A stretch of DNA of 5,395 nt from an uncultured Verrucomicrobiales bacterium. GTDB taxonomy: Bacteria > Verrucomicrobiota > Verrucomicrobiia > Verrucomicrobiales > Akkermansiaceae. Location of the stretch: positions 1 to 5,395 of the forward strand of contig CALLBE010000173.1 in assembly GCA_938001985.1 (NCBI GenBank). Direction: 5' to 3'. This document shows, in pieces, positions 1 to 5,394 of the stretch (position 1 is its first letter; each line of letters begins with the position of its first letter). The notes beneath the pieces are model-generated. The model saw nothing but the letters and a program-made list of their open reading frames with translations. It was not told the DNA's origin and did not search any database. The position numbers were made by a program, and so were the translations under genes.

Positions 1-1
1 C

Positions 2-40
2 ACCCGAGCTGAGGATATCTTAGAATGGTTAAACCATTAA
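2..40 (+). CDS. C-terminal end of an unidentified protein (partial)
   Basis: The frame starting at base 2 is open from the left edge and ends at a TAA at 38-40, encoding TRAEDILEWLNH. The mix of acidic, hydrophobic and tryptophan residues looks like a genuine protein C-terminus, but twelve residues are too few to name a family. It converges on rplI, and the hairpin at 136-173 lies between the two stop codons and could end both transcripts. The call rests only on the open frame, the residue composition and the sensible position, so it may be chance. Confidence 0.4.
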   Translation, partial: TRAEDILEWLNH

Positions 41-135
41 ACGGATAAAGAAAAAACCTCCGCTCCCGCTTCTGCGCGCTCCGCCTGTCTGTTTCTTCTA
101 AAACCCAAGGCAACGAAACACAGCAAAGACGGCAC

Positions 136-173
136 AAAAAAAAGCGATTTGCTCAACAGAACAAATCGCTTTT
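136..173 (-). terminator. Rho-independent terminator of rplI
   Basis: A perfect 12-bp inverted repeat (140-151 with 162-173; arm AAAAGCGATTTG) encloses a 10-nt loop. Read on the minus strand it begins about 20 nt after the rplI stop and runs into eight T residues (complement of 136-143). This is a canonical intrinsic terminator for rplI. On the + strand the stem is followed only by TTTT then AGAAAAT, so it may work more weakly in that direction for the partial gene at the left edge. Confidence 0.9.
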
Positions 174-192
174 AGAAAATTAACTCAGTAAC

Positions 193-651
193 CTACGCTT
201 CGGTAACTTCGATAGAGAAGTTAAACTTAACGGTTACATCTGGGTGTAACTTGATTTCAACATCGTGCTTACCTGATGTCTTGATAGGGTTAGCAAGTTG
301 AATCGCTTTTCTATCAATGTTGATGTTGTTCTTCTCAAGTTCTTTGTGAATGTCAATTGAAGTAACTGAACCAAACGCTTTGCCATCTTGACCAACTGTC
401 AATGGGAACGTTACGGAAAGCTTCTTGATTGCTTCACCTTCTTGGTGAGCTTCAACCAGCTCTTTAGCTTCACGCTCAGCTCTGTCTTGTTGAAGAGTCT
501 CTACGTGCTTTAAATTTTGCTCTGAAGCTTCGTAAGCTTTGCCTTGCGGGATCAAAAAGTTACGAGCGTAGCCAGCCTTCACTTTGACGACGTCAGCTTC
601 AGCGCCAAGTTTTTCGATCTTTTCACGTAGGATAATTTCTGTAGTCGCCAT
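193..651 (-). CDS. rplI: 50S ribosomal protein L9
   Basis: Encodes a 152-residue protein of normal L9 length (about 148-150). L9 binds domain V of 23S rRNA near the base of the L1 stalk and helps keep translation in frame. The N-terminal rRNA-binding domain (about 1-50) carries the family signature: LG at 15-16, DVVKVKAGYARNFLIPQG at 20-37, with conserved G27, Y28, N31 and L33. A charged, helix-forming linker (about 42-75, rich in E, K, Q and A) leads to the C-terminal domain (about 78-152). Position 19 is Ala where Gly is more usual. The ATG at 649-651 gives the expected N-terminus MATTEIILRE. No clear Shine-Dalgarno precedes it, only an A-rich leader. A TTGACA promoter upstream and a strong terminator downstream suggest it can be transcribed as a single gene, although dnaB lies upstream on the same strand. 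Confidence 0.97.
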   Translation of the reverse strand: MATTEIILREKIEKLGAEADVVKVKAGYARNFLIPQGKAYEASEQNLKHVETLQQDRAEREAKELVEAHQEGEAIKKLSVTFPLTVGQDGKAFGSVTSIDIHKELEKNNINIDRKAIQLANPIKTSGKHDVEIKLHPDVTVKFNFSIEVTEA

Positions 652-670
652 AAATTTGTCTTTTAAAAAG

Positions 671-706
671 GTAGTCGAACCTACGGGTCTATTGATTTAA
701 TGTCAA
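671..706 (-). promoter_or_regulatory. Sigma70-type promoter for rplI
   Basis: On the minus strand a perfect -35 TTGACA (complement of 701-706) is followed after exactly 17 nt by TAGGTT (complement of 678-683), which keeps the three most conserved -10 bases (T1, A2, T6). Predicted initiation is near 671, giving a leader of about 20 nt before the rplI ATG at 651. It lies in the 91-nt gap after dnaB, so rplI need not depend on read-through from dnaB. Confidence 0.65.
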
Positions 707-742
707 GATCCCAATCTGCTTATTTTTAGAAAGAATATAAGC

Positions 743-2179
743 TTACTCTGGCTCTTGCTCTCCCTCTTCTCTGGCACGAGTCTCAAACCTCATCAATTCA
801 GGAATAAAACTTAAGGGAATAAAGCCAGTTTCACCGTTACGGTTTTTTGCTAGAACGAGCTCAGACTTGCCTGCTTCACGCTCTTTTTCCTCTTCACTTT
901 CAGCGTAGTAAGCGGTTCGATAGAGCAAGCCAACCAAATCCGCATCCTGCTCAATCGCACCGGATTCACGAAGATCAGACATTCGAGGCGTTCCTCCACG
1001 GTTTTCCGGTCCACGGTTCAGCTGAGCCAAGATAATAACGGGCAGATTCAACTCCTTCGCCAACGCTTTAATCCCTGATGAAATCTCGGCAATCTCACGC
1101 TCACGAGCATTCTGGGCCTGCTTCGATGTCGACTTCAGTAACTGAAGGTAATCAATCGCGATGAGCTTCAACCCACCTTCCGTCTCCTTGTGACGACGTC
1201 TGGCTTTGGCTCTCAATTCGTTAATCGAAATCCCTGCCGTATCATCGACAAAAATATGAGCTGTAGAGATTTCACTCACCGCTCGGTTAATCTTTTGAAT
1301 ATCCGCCTTGGTGGGTTTAATCCCTTTTTGAAACTTTGATAACGCCGTTCTAGCTCTGGCAAAAATCAAACGCTGGACAATTTGCGTCGAGCTCATCTCG
1401 CAAGAGAAAACCATGGTCGGGAGCGATTGGTCCAAAGCCACATGCTCAACCAAGTTCATCATGAAGGAGGTTTTACCCATGGAAGGACGAGCCGCCACAA
1501 CGAACATCTCCGTTGGCTTCAACCCACTCGTCATGCGATCCAAGACTTGATAACCCGTACTGATGCCCTGCTGCTTTTTCTCGCCTGAGACCAAAGCTCC
1601 GAACTCACTCATCACCATCTCAGCCGCTTGCTTGATGGTTAACTGATCGTTCGAATCATTCTCATTACGAATATTTAGAATCTTTTGTTCAATCCCATCG
1701 ACTAAAGAGGGCACCTCTTCTTGATCATCAAAAGCGCGTTTAATCGCCTCTTCACACTCCATAATCACGGAACGTAAAATGAACTTATCTTTAACTAATT
1801 GAACGTGATAGTCGAAAAAAGCACCCGCAGCTGACGACTGCTCAATCTCTGCCAGCTTCGCCACACCGCCAATAAAATCCAGCTTGTTCCTATCTGTTAA
1901 CAACTGAACCATCGAGACCTCCTCAATCGGAATCCCATTGCTATACATATAGACCAAGGTTTCGAAAACCTCCCCATGAGCTGGCAGGTAAAAGTGTGCA
2001 CGGGTCACTTTCTCCTCCTCCGCCTTCGCCATATACATGACCGGATCCCTCATGATAGCACCCAGCACACTGCGTTCAGCATCAATAGCTTGAGGCATGC
2101 GTCTTTCCTGAACAGGCCTAGACTCCTCTTGAGTTTGCTGTAAATCTTGTTTTTCGGTAGAGGGGGCTTGATTTGCCAT
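743..2179 (-). CDS. dnaB: Replicative DNA helicase DnaB
   Basis: A 478-residue hexameric ATP-driven 5'-3' helicase that unwinds DNA at the replication fork and works with primase. The N-terminal domain begins at about 29 (PQAIDAERSVLGAIM, the usual DnaB opening). After a linker comes the RecA-like domain (about 205-465): Walker A ARPSMGKTSF at 230-239 (K236, T237), catalytic Glu in SCEMS at 259-263 (E261), Walker B LIAIDYLQLL at 339-348 (D343), LAQLNR at 384-389, SDLRESGAIEQDAD at 401-414, and the arginine-finger segment LAKNRNG at 443-449 (K445, R447). No intein or insertion is seen. The frame can be extended to a TTG at 2200, adding seven residues, but I chose the ATG at 2179 because the product then starts MANQ and a short GTAGG lies just upstream. 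The first 28 residues are Gln/Glu-rich and probably disordered. The gene diverges from the YebC-family gene and lies upstream of rplI. Confidence 0.96.
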   Translation of the reverse strand: MANQAPSTEKQDLQQTQEESRPVQERRMPQAIDAERSVLGAIMRDPVMYMAKAEEEKVTRAHFYLPAHGEVFETLVYMYSNGIPIEEVSMVQLLTDRNKLDFIGGVAKLAEIEQSSAAGAFFDYHVQLVKDKFILRSVIMECEEAIKRAFDDQEEVPSLVDGIEQKILNIRNENDSNDQLTIKQAAEMVMSEFGALVSGEKKQQGISTGYQVLDRMTSGLKPTEMFVVAARPSMGKTSFMMNLVEHVALDQSLPTMVFSCEMSSTQIVQRLIFARARTALSKFQKGIKPTKADIQKINRAVSEISTAHIFVDDTAGISINELRAKARRRHKETEGGLKLIAIDYLQLLKSTSKQAQNAREREIAEISSGIKALAKELNLPVIILAQLNRGPENRGGTPRMSDLRESGAIEQDADLVGLLYRTAYYAESEEEKEREAGKSELVLAKNRNGETGFIPLSFIPELMRFETRAREEGEQEPE

Positions 2180-2328
2180 GAGCGACCTACTCAGTAGCAA
2201 AATCCAGACACTTAAAACCAGTCTTATTTACTAAAAGTCATGAAAAAATTAAAAATAATATCACTCTCTATTGAACTCTACCTTGTATATCCCCTTAAAC
2301 TTTGAGACTAAATTAAGGTACTAACGTT

Positions 2329-3069
2329 ATGGGACGCGCATTTGAATATCGGAGAGCATCAAAAGAAGCTCGTTGGGGGAAGATGTCTAAGCTTTTTCCT
2401 AAGCTAGGACGAGCCATCACCATGGCCGCTAAAGAAGGCGGACCTGATCCTGACACCAACGCCAAGCTCCGCACAGCCATCATGAACTCCAAGGCTCAAA
2501 ACATGCCTAAGGACAACATTGACGCGGCTATCAAAAGAGCCACCGCAGCGGATGTGAGCGCCATGCTCGAAACCACCTTCGAAGGCAAAGGCCCTCACGG
2601 CGTCCTCGTCTACATTGACGCCGCGACTGACAACAACACGCGAACCGTTGCGAATGTTAAGTCCTATTTTAATAAAGTGGATGGTCAACTACTCACCAAC
2701 GGCTCGCTGGACTTCATGTTCACTCGCAAAGCCGTCGTGGAGTTCGAACTCCCCAGCGACCAGTCCGTTGACGACATCGAACTTAATTTAATCGATTTCG
2801 GCCTAGAAGAACTCGAGGTCTTAGAACCCGACTCAGACGGCGAAGAAACACCTGTCGCAACGGCTATCGCCTACGGAGCCTTTGAAGACTTCGGTGTTTT
2901 AACCAAAGGGATCGAGGACGCAGGACTCACGCTTAAAAAAGCCAATCTGAAGCGCCTCGCAAATGACCCCAAAGAGTTCACTGATGAGCAAATCGAAAAC
3001 ATCGAAAAGCTCTTAGATAAGCTCGATGAAGATGAAGATGTCCAAGAGGTCTTCACCAATATCGCTTAA
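2329..3069 (+). CDS. YebC/TACO1-family protein
   Basis: A 246-residue cytoplasmic protein of the YebC/PmpR/TACO1 family, of normal family length. Older annotation calls these transcriptional regulators. Later work on the family, including mitochondrial TACO1, links them to translation, particularly relief of ribosome stalling at difficult sequences. Family features seen: SKLFPKLGRAITMAAKEGGPDPDTN at about 20-44 with the conserved AAKEGGPDP, NMPKDNIDAAIKRA at 58-71, EGKGPHGVLVYIDAATDNNTRTVANV at 85-110, and the acidic C-terminus ending EDVQEVFTNIA. The opening MGRAFEYRRASKEARWGKM differs from the MAGHSKWANIKHRKA opening of the classic YebC group. It resembles the MGR-type branch seen in Bacteroidetes and in E. 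coli YeeN. The start is supported by AAGG at 2315-2318, about 10 nt before the ATG. A weak TTGAAC (2271) with TTAAAC (2295) could be its promoter. It converges with the beta-CASP gene across only 39 nt. Confidence 0.93.
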   Translation: MGRAFEYRRASKEARWGKMSKLFPKLGRAITMAAKEGGPDPDTNAKLRTAIMNSKAQNMPKDNIDAAIKRATAADVSAMLETTFEGKGPHGVLVYIDAATDNNTRTVANVKSYFNKVDGQLLTNGSLDFMFTRKAVVEFELPSDQSVDDIELNLIDFGLEELEVLEPDSDGEETPVATAIAYGAFEDFGVLTKGIEDAGLTLKKANLKRLANDPKEFTDEQIENIEKLLDKLDEDEDVQEVFTNIA

Positions 3070-3108
3070 GCTGACCATGAGCGCTCGATTAAGAGTACTC
3101 CTTAAAGG

Positions 3109-4467
3109 CTAAACCGAGTAAGGCTTTCCGGGTTCCGGGATGATGATTTCTGAACCCGGGAGTCTTTTCTTAGCTTCGGCTTGCATCCACTCAGAAGCGG
3201 GCAGGTCACCATGAACTAGGAAGACTTTTTTAGCTTTAGACTCTTCTATTATATCAAGTAAGTCCTCACGGTTGGCGTGACCACTGAAGTCAAACGTCTC
3301 CAAATCACAGTCAAACACGGTGGCTGGCTTTTCACTGTCCAATTTAATCTTAGAACCTCGCTCTGTATTCTTAAGCGCATGTCCTGGGGTTTCGTGATCG
3401 GTGTAACCGACGAATAGAACCGAGTTCTTTGGATTGCTGATAAAGCCTTGAGCAAAGCTGTTGGAGAGTGTTTTTTCCGTCATCATCCCACTGGATAGTA
3501 AATAAATACAACGAGGGCTGCTGCGAATAATCCCACCCCCACGACGGCTGGCGGTCTGTAAGTTTTTAATCCTCATCAACTCTAAACGAGGGTTGGAACG
3601 GCGAGAATGTCTGCGCTGCTTATCGTAAATGATGGTCATTTTGGTACTCAACCCACCAATAATAATCGGCACATTAGGGAGATCTCCATTCAACTGATGC
3701 TTATGGATGAGCGTGACCATTTCCTGTGTTTTTCCCATGGCAAACACAGGGATGAGGACAGAACCATTACGATCCATGGTTTTATTAATTTGATCGACTA
3801 GGCGTTGCTCTTCATTGGGTCGAGTCACCGTTGGGTCCGTAGGCGTTGCGCCACGAGTGCTCTCAATAACCAAGCTGTCGATACCGTCTTGAAAGTCAAA
3901 GTCAGCCCCCTTAATCAAGGTTTGATCATGAGTTTGAATATCCCCTGTGTAGAAGAATCTCTTCCCTTCATTCTCAACCATGACTCCAGCTGAGCCCAAC
4001 ACATGCCCTGCATCTTGGAAGGTCAGTAAGGTTTCTTCAAAATGCCCAGCCCTCACACGTCGCCCGTAATCGACGCCAATAAAGCGGTCGACAACCTGAT
4101 TCACATCGTCGTGATCAAATAAGGGGTAATCGGTGATGCCAAGCTCGGTGCGTTTTGAAAGCATCACATTAACAGAGTTGTGCAACAAAGCATCCGTCAA
4201 CGCCACGCATGGCTTCGTCATGTAAGCCTTGGCTCGGTGATGCTGTTTCATCAAAATCGGCAGAGTGCCTACATGATCCAAGTGAGAGTGCGTGATGACA
4301 ACCGTATCCGCGCCTTCCTCCTTGATCAATTCGTAATGAGGCACAGAATCCAACGCCTCATTTTTAGGATGCATGCCAGCATCTAGAACTATCTTGGCGT
4401 CACTGGTGGTTAATCCATAAGAATTCGCGCCTATTTCATTAGCTCGAGCTAAACTTTTAAAAATCAT
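3109..4467 (-). CDS. Beta-CASP metallo-beta-lactamase nuclease (CPSF73/Ysh1-like)
   Basis: A 452-residue predicted zinc-dependent ribonuclease of the beta-CASP family, which includes RNase J and eukaryotic/archaeal CPSF73-type enzymes. Metal-binding motifs: VLDAG (D29), THSHLDHVG at 59-67 (H60, H62, D64, H65), DAGHVLGSAG at 152-161 (H155), YTGD at 173-176 (D176). The beta-CASP cap begins with VIESTRG (E202, motif A) and contains IPVFAMGKTQEM at 239-250, LLSSGMM at 323-329 and FVGYTDHETPGHAL at 352-365. SGHA (H397, motif B) and VHGD (H419, motif C) follow. All expected catalytic residues are present. It is shorter than RNase J (about 555 residues) and lacks its C-terminal domain, and no KH domain is visible. 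An Arg-rich stretch (285-309) could touch RNA. The frame runs up to a GTG at 4500, but that codon falls in the promoter spacer, and conserved-looking sequence (IFKSLARANEIGANSYGL) starts at the ATG at 4467. Its RNA substrate is unknown. Confidence 0.9.
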   Translation of the reverse strand: MIFKSLARANEIGANSYGLTTSDAKIVLDAGMHPKNEALDSVPHYELIKEEGADTVVITHSHLDHVGTLPILMKQHHRAKAYMTKPCVALTDALLHNSVNVMLSKRTELGITDYPLFDHDDVNQVVDRFIGVDYGRRVRAGHFEETLLTFQDAGHVLGSAGVMVENEGKRFFYTGDIQTHDQTLIKGADFDFQDGIDSLVIESTRGATPTDPTVTRPNEEQRLVDQINKTMDRNGSVLIPVFAMGKTQEMVTLIHKHQLNGDLPNVPIIIGGLSTKMTIIYDKQRRHSRRSNPRLELMRIKNLQTASRRGGGIIRSSPRCIYLLSSGMMTEKTLSNSFAQGFISNPKNSVLFVGYTDHETPGHALKNTERGSKIKLDSEKPATVFDCDLETFDFSGHANREDLLDIIEESKAKKVFLVHGDLPASEWMQAEAKKRLPGSEIIIPEPGKPYSV

Positions 4468-4478
4468 TAGATGAAAAA

Positions 4479-4507
4479 AATATAGAATGGAGCTTTCCAC
4501 ATTACAA
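4479..4507 (-). promoter_or_regulatory. Sigma70-type promoter of the beta-CASP gene
   Basis: On the minus strand TTGTAA (complement of 4502-4507; four of six consensus bases) is followed after exactly 17 nt by TATATT (complement of 4479-4484; five of six). Initiation about 7 nt further would fall near 4472, only some 5 nt before the ATG at 4467. This argues against the upstream GTG at 4500 as the start and predicts an almost leaderless mRNA, in line with the absence of a Shine-Dalgarno. Confidence 0.6.
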
Positions 4508-4513
4508 CTTATT

Positions 4514-4542
4514 TTGAGAATCCACTCATTTTAGACTAGACA
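4514..4542 (+). promoter_or_regulatory. Possible promoter of the tRNA gene
   Basis: TTGAGA at 4514-4519 is followed after 17 nt by TAGACA at 4537-4542, about 37 nt before the tRNA. The -35 is good, the -10 poor. It lies back to back with the promoter of the beta-CASP gene. A tRNA gene with its own terminator and no upstream gene on its strand must be transcribed from somewhere in 4501-4579, but the exact site is uncertain. Confidence 0.3.
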
Positions 4543-4579
4543 TTAAAGCACACTTGTTTCAATGTCACCCTCACAAAAT

Positions 4580-4654
<75 letters not shown>

Positions 4655-4661
4655 TTTTCTT

Positions 4662-4698
4662 AAACCGCTGAAGTTAGACGCTTCAGCGGTTTTCTTTT
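4662..4698 (+). terminator. Rho-independent terminator of the tRNA gene
   Basis: A perfect 12-bp inverted repeat (4662-4673 with 4681-4692; arm AAACCGCTGAAG) with a 7-nt loop TTAGACG begins 8 nt after the tRNA. It is followed by a T-rich stretch (TCTTTTAATTTTT). This is a textbook intrinsic terminator and shows the tRNA is a single-gene unit. Confidence 0.92.
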
Positions 4699-4821
4699 AA
4701 TTTTTCAAAGTAAGAACGTGATTAAAATGTGATTGTTTTTTATTTTGTTGAATGTTGTTATTATTATCCCGTACCACCCACACCCCCTACCTTCTATATG
4801 AGGGCTTCGAGATCCGTGAGG

Positions 4822-4849
4822 TTCACACTGAGAAAAATTTTGCTACAAC
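4822..4849 (+). promoter_or_regulatory. Extended -10 promoter for the structured RNA
   Basis: TTCACA (4822-4827, five of six consensus bases) lies 16 nt before TACAAC (4844-4849). The -10 is preceded by TGC, giving an extended -10 element (TGn). Predicted initiation is near 4856, just before the hairpin array and the first copy of the tandem motif. The agreement between promoter position and structure start is the main support. The -10 match itself is moderate. Confidence 0.4.
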
Positions 4850-4879
4850 GTATAGAGCTTATAGCTCTTAAAATTAAAA

Positions 4880-4937
4880 AACTCCCAATCAACGGTGACG
4901 GTCCTAGGAAACTAGGTGTGCCTATTGAAAGGGAGTT
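4880..4937 (+). repeat. Tandem structured motif, copy 1
   Basis: Outer stem AACTCCC (4880-4886) pairs perfectly with GGGAGTT (4931-4937). The 5' side of the internal loop reads AATCA-AC-GGTGAC, the 3' side TATTGAAA. The upper stem is GGT (4900-4902) with GCC (4920-4922) across a TGT bulge, then CCTAG (4903-4907) with CTAGG (4912-4916), capped by a GAAA tetraloop (GNRA type). Shared with copy 2: CAATCA, GGTGACGG, CCTA and TGAAAG, in the same order and at the same structural positions. Confidence 0.6.
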
Positions 4938-5111
4938 ATGAAAGAATATGCAAACAGAAATATTAACCTTCAATCAGGGGGTGACGGGAGTCTTATTAAG
5001 CATAAGACTTACCCTAACCTGAAAGAAGGAAGTATTAATATATTTAAGGATGAGGTTAATGTCAATGATTTAAAATTCTCCTCGGCAGAAGAGGTGGAAT
5101 TAAATGAATGA
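4938..5111 (+). CDS. Possible 57-residue small protein (doubtful)
   Basis: An ATG at 4938-4940 opens a 57-residue frame ending at a TGA at 5109-5111. The product would be hydrophilic and rich in Asn, Lys, Glu and Asp, with no signal peptide, membrane segment or motif I recognise. A GGGAG lies only 2 nt before the ATG, too close for a normal Shine-Dalgarno, and it forms the 3' arm of the copy 1 outer stem. The whole second copy of the structured motif lies inside the frame, and the stop lies in the loop of the terminator-like stem. These points favour an RNA over a protein, but a leader-controlled small ORF cannot be excluded. Confidence 0.2.
   Translation: MKEYANRNINLQSGGDGSLIKHKTYPNLKEGSINIFKDEVNVNDLKFSSAEEVELNE
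4967..5029 (+). repeat. Tandem structured motif, copy 2
   Basis: Outer stem CCTTC (4967-4971) pairs with GAAGG (5025-5029). The 5' internal-loop side is AATCA-GGG-GGTGAC, the 3' side TAACCTGAAA. The upper stem is GGG (4986-4988) with CCC (5012-5014) across a TA bulge, then an 8-bp perfect hairpin, AGTCTTAT (4989-4996) with ATAAGACT (5002-5009), and loop TAAGC. It begins 29 nt after copy 1 ends. Stem sequences differ from copy 1 while pairing is kept. Confidence 0.6.
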
Positions 5112-5134
5112 TTTCAAAAGGCTGAGGAGTTTTT
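5078..5134 (+). terminator. Terminator-like stem ending the structured RNA
   Basis: CTCCTCGGC (5078-5086) pairs with GCTGAGGAG (5121-5129) over nine positions with one G-U, followed at once by TTTTT (5130-5134). The 34-nt loop is long for an intrinsic terminator. The left arm can instead join a local hairpin, AATTC-T-CCTC with GAGG-TG-GAATT (5075-5101), which excludes the terminator stem. The layout resembles attenuators. Confidence 0.5.
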
Positions 5135-5262
5135 ATAACATCCGAAATTGTATGCTAAATCTCAGATTTTCCTACTCATACTTCCCTCAATGAAGCTTAG
5201 ACTCTAAGATGCCCTCCTTTTCTAGACAAGAGCTTGAAGATTTCATCAAACAAACGAAATAG
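5135..5262. other. AT-rich stretch without a recognisable gene
   Basis: No gene, tRNA or clear terminator is seen. It contains a small AAATCT/AGATTT palindrome (5157-5169). A 17-codon + strand frame from the ATG at 5209 ends next to the stop of the minus-strand fragment, but it is too short to call. Confidence 0.5.
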
Positions 5263-5394
5263 TTATTTCCAGTCTATAGTCCATACATTAACAAGGTCAG
5301 GTTTACCATTGGAATCTAGCTGGAGAAAAGAAGTATGCTTTTTGAGGCTTTTAGGATCTGCTGCCACCTTTCCGCTATCAAGAATCACGGGTTT
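5263..5394 (-). CDS. C-terminal fragment of an unidentified protein (partial)
   Basis: The minus-strand frame is open from the right edge to a TAA (complement of 5263-5265) and gives 43 residues. They include PVILDSGKVAADP, LQLDSNGKPDLVNVW and the C-terminus TIDWK. The residue mix looks like a real protein. The DSNGKPDLV segment recalls the D-x-N-G-x-P-D-hydrophobic pattern of FG-GAP/VCBS-type repeats, but one segment is not enough to assign a family. The 5' end lies outside the window. An opposing + strand frame is also open here but reads less like protein. No obvious terminator follows on the minus strand. Confidence 0.5.
   Translation of the reverse strand, partial: KPVILDSGKVAADPKSLKKHTSFLQLDSNGKPDLVNVWTIDWK

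Larger units (their letters stand above)
4856..5134 (+). ncRNA. Candidate structured RNA with tandem motif, unidentified
   Basis: This stretch holds consecutive inverted repeats with little convincing protein coding: AGAGCT/AGCTCT at 4854-4868 (its first arm straddles the predicted start), motif copy 1 at 4880-4937, motif copy 2 at 4967-5029, and a terminator-like stem at 5078-5129 followed by TTTTT. The two motif copies share unpaired sequence but have different, still complementary, stems. That is the signature of a conserved RNA fold, such as a tandem aptamer, a ribozyme pair or a regulatory small RNA. A promoter candidate ends at 4849. No gene follows on the + strand within the window, so it may act in trans or be an orphan element. 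I do not recognise the fold and assign no function. The boundaries are estimates from the promoter and terminator. Confidence 0.45.

Noticed and set aside
24..38. AATGGTT-A-AACCATT palindrome at the end of the left-edge gene.
   Set aside because: A one-base loop cannot form this hairpin, there is no T run, and it lies within the last codons.
58..84. CTCCGC repeated at 58-63 and 79-84 in a pyrimidine-rich, GC-rich patch.
   Set aside because: Short low-complexity direct repeat with no pairing partner or link to a gene. No function can be argued.
718..742. GCTTAT/ATAAGC hairpin directly after the dnaB stop.
   Set aside because: Six mostly A-T pairs, 13-nt loop and no T run on the minus strand, so not a credible terminator.
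3070..3108. Short palindromes (GAGCGCTC, GAGTACTC) between the convergent YebC and beta-CASP genes.
   Set aside because: No stem of terminator strength and no T run on either strand.
4880..4937. Copy 1 as an integron attC site because it starts AAC and ends GTT.
   Set aside because: The flanking bases do not match RYYYAAC and GTTRRRY, there is no integrase, and the conserved internal bases shared with copy 2 fit an RNA motif better.
4729..4941. 70-codon + strand frame whose TGA overlaps the ATG of the 57-codon frame (ATGA).
   Set aside because: GTG start without a ribosome binding site, early residues of low-complexity Cys/Tyr/Pro type, and it spans the promoter candidate and motif copy 1. 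The ATGA overlap is probably coincidence.
4880..5029. Tandem motif as hammerhead ribozymes or a group II intron domain V.
   Set aside because: The hammerhead CUGANGA core is absent and GAAA does not directly follow the inner stem. The domain V catalytic triad and stem layout are missing.
5209..5262. 17-codon + strand frame (MPSFSRQELEDFIKQTK) ending next to the stop of the fragment at the right edge.
   Set aside because: Plausible residues but too short, with no ribosome binding site and no supporting context.
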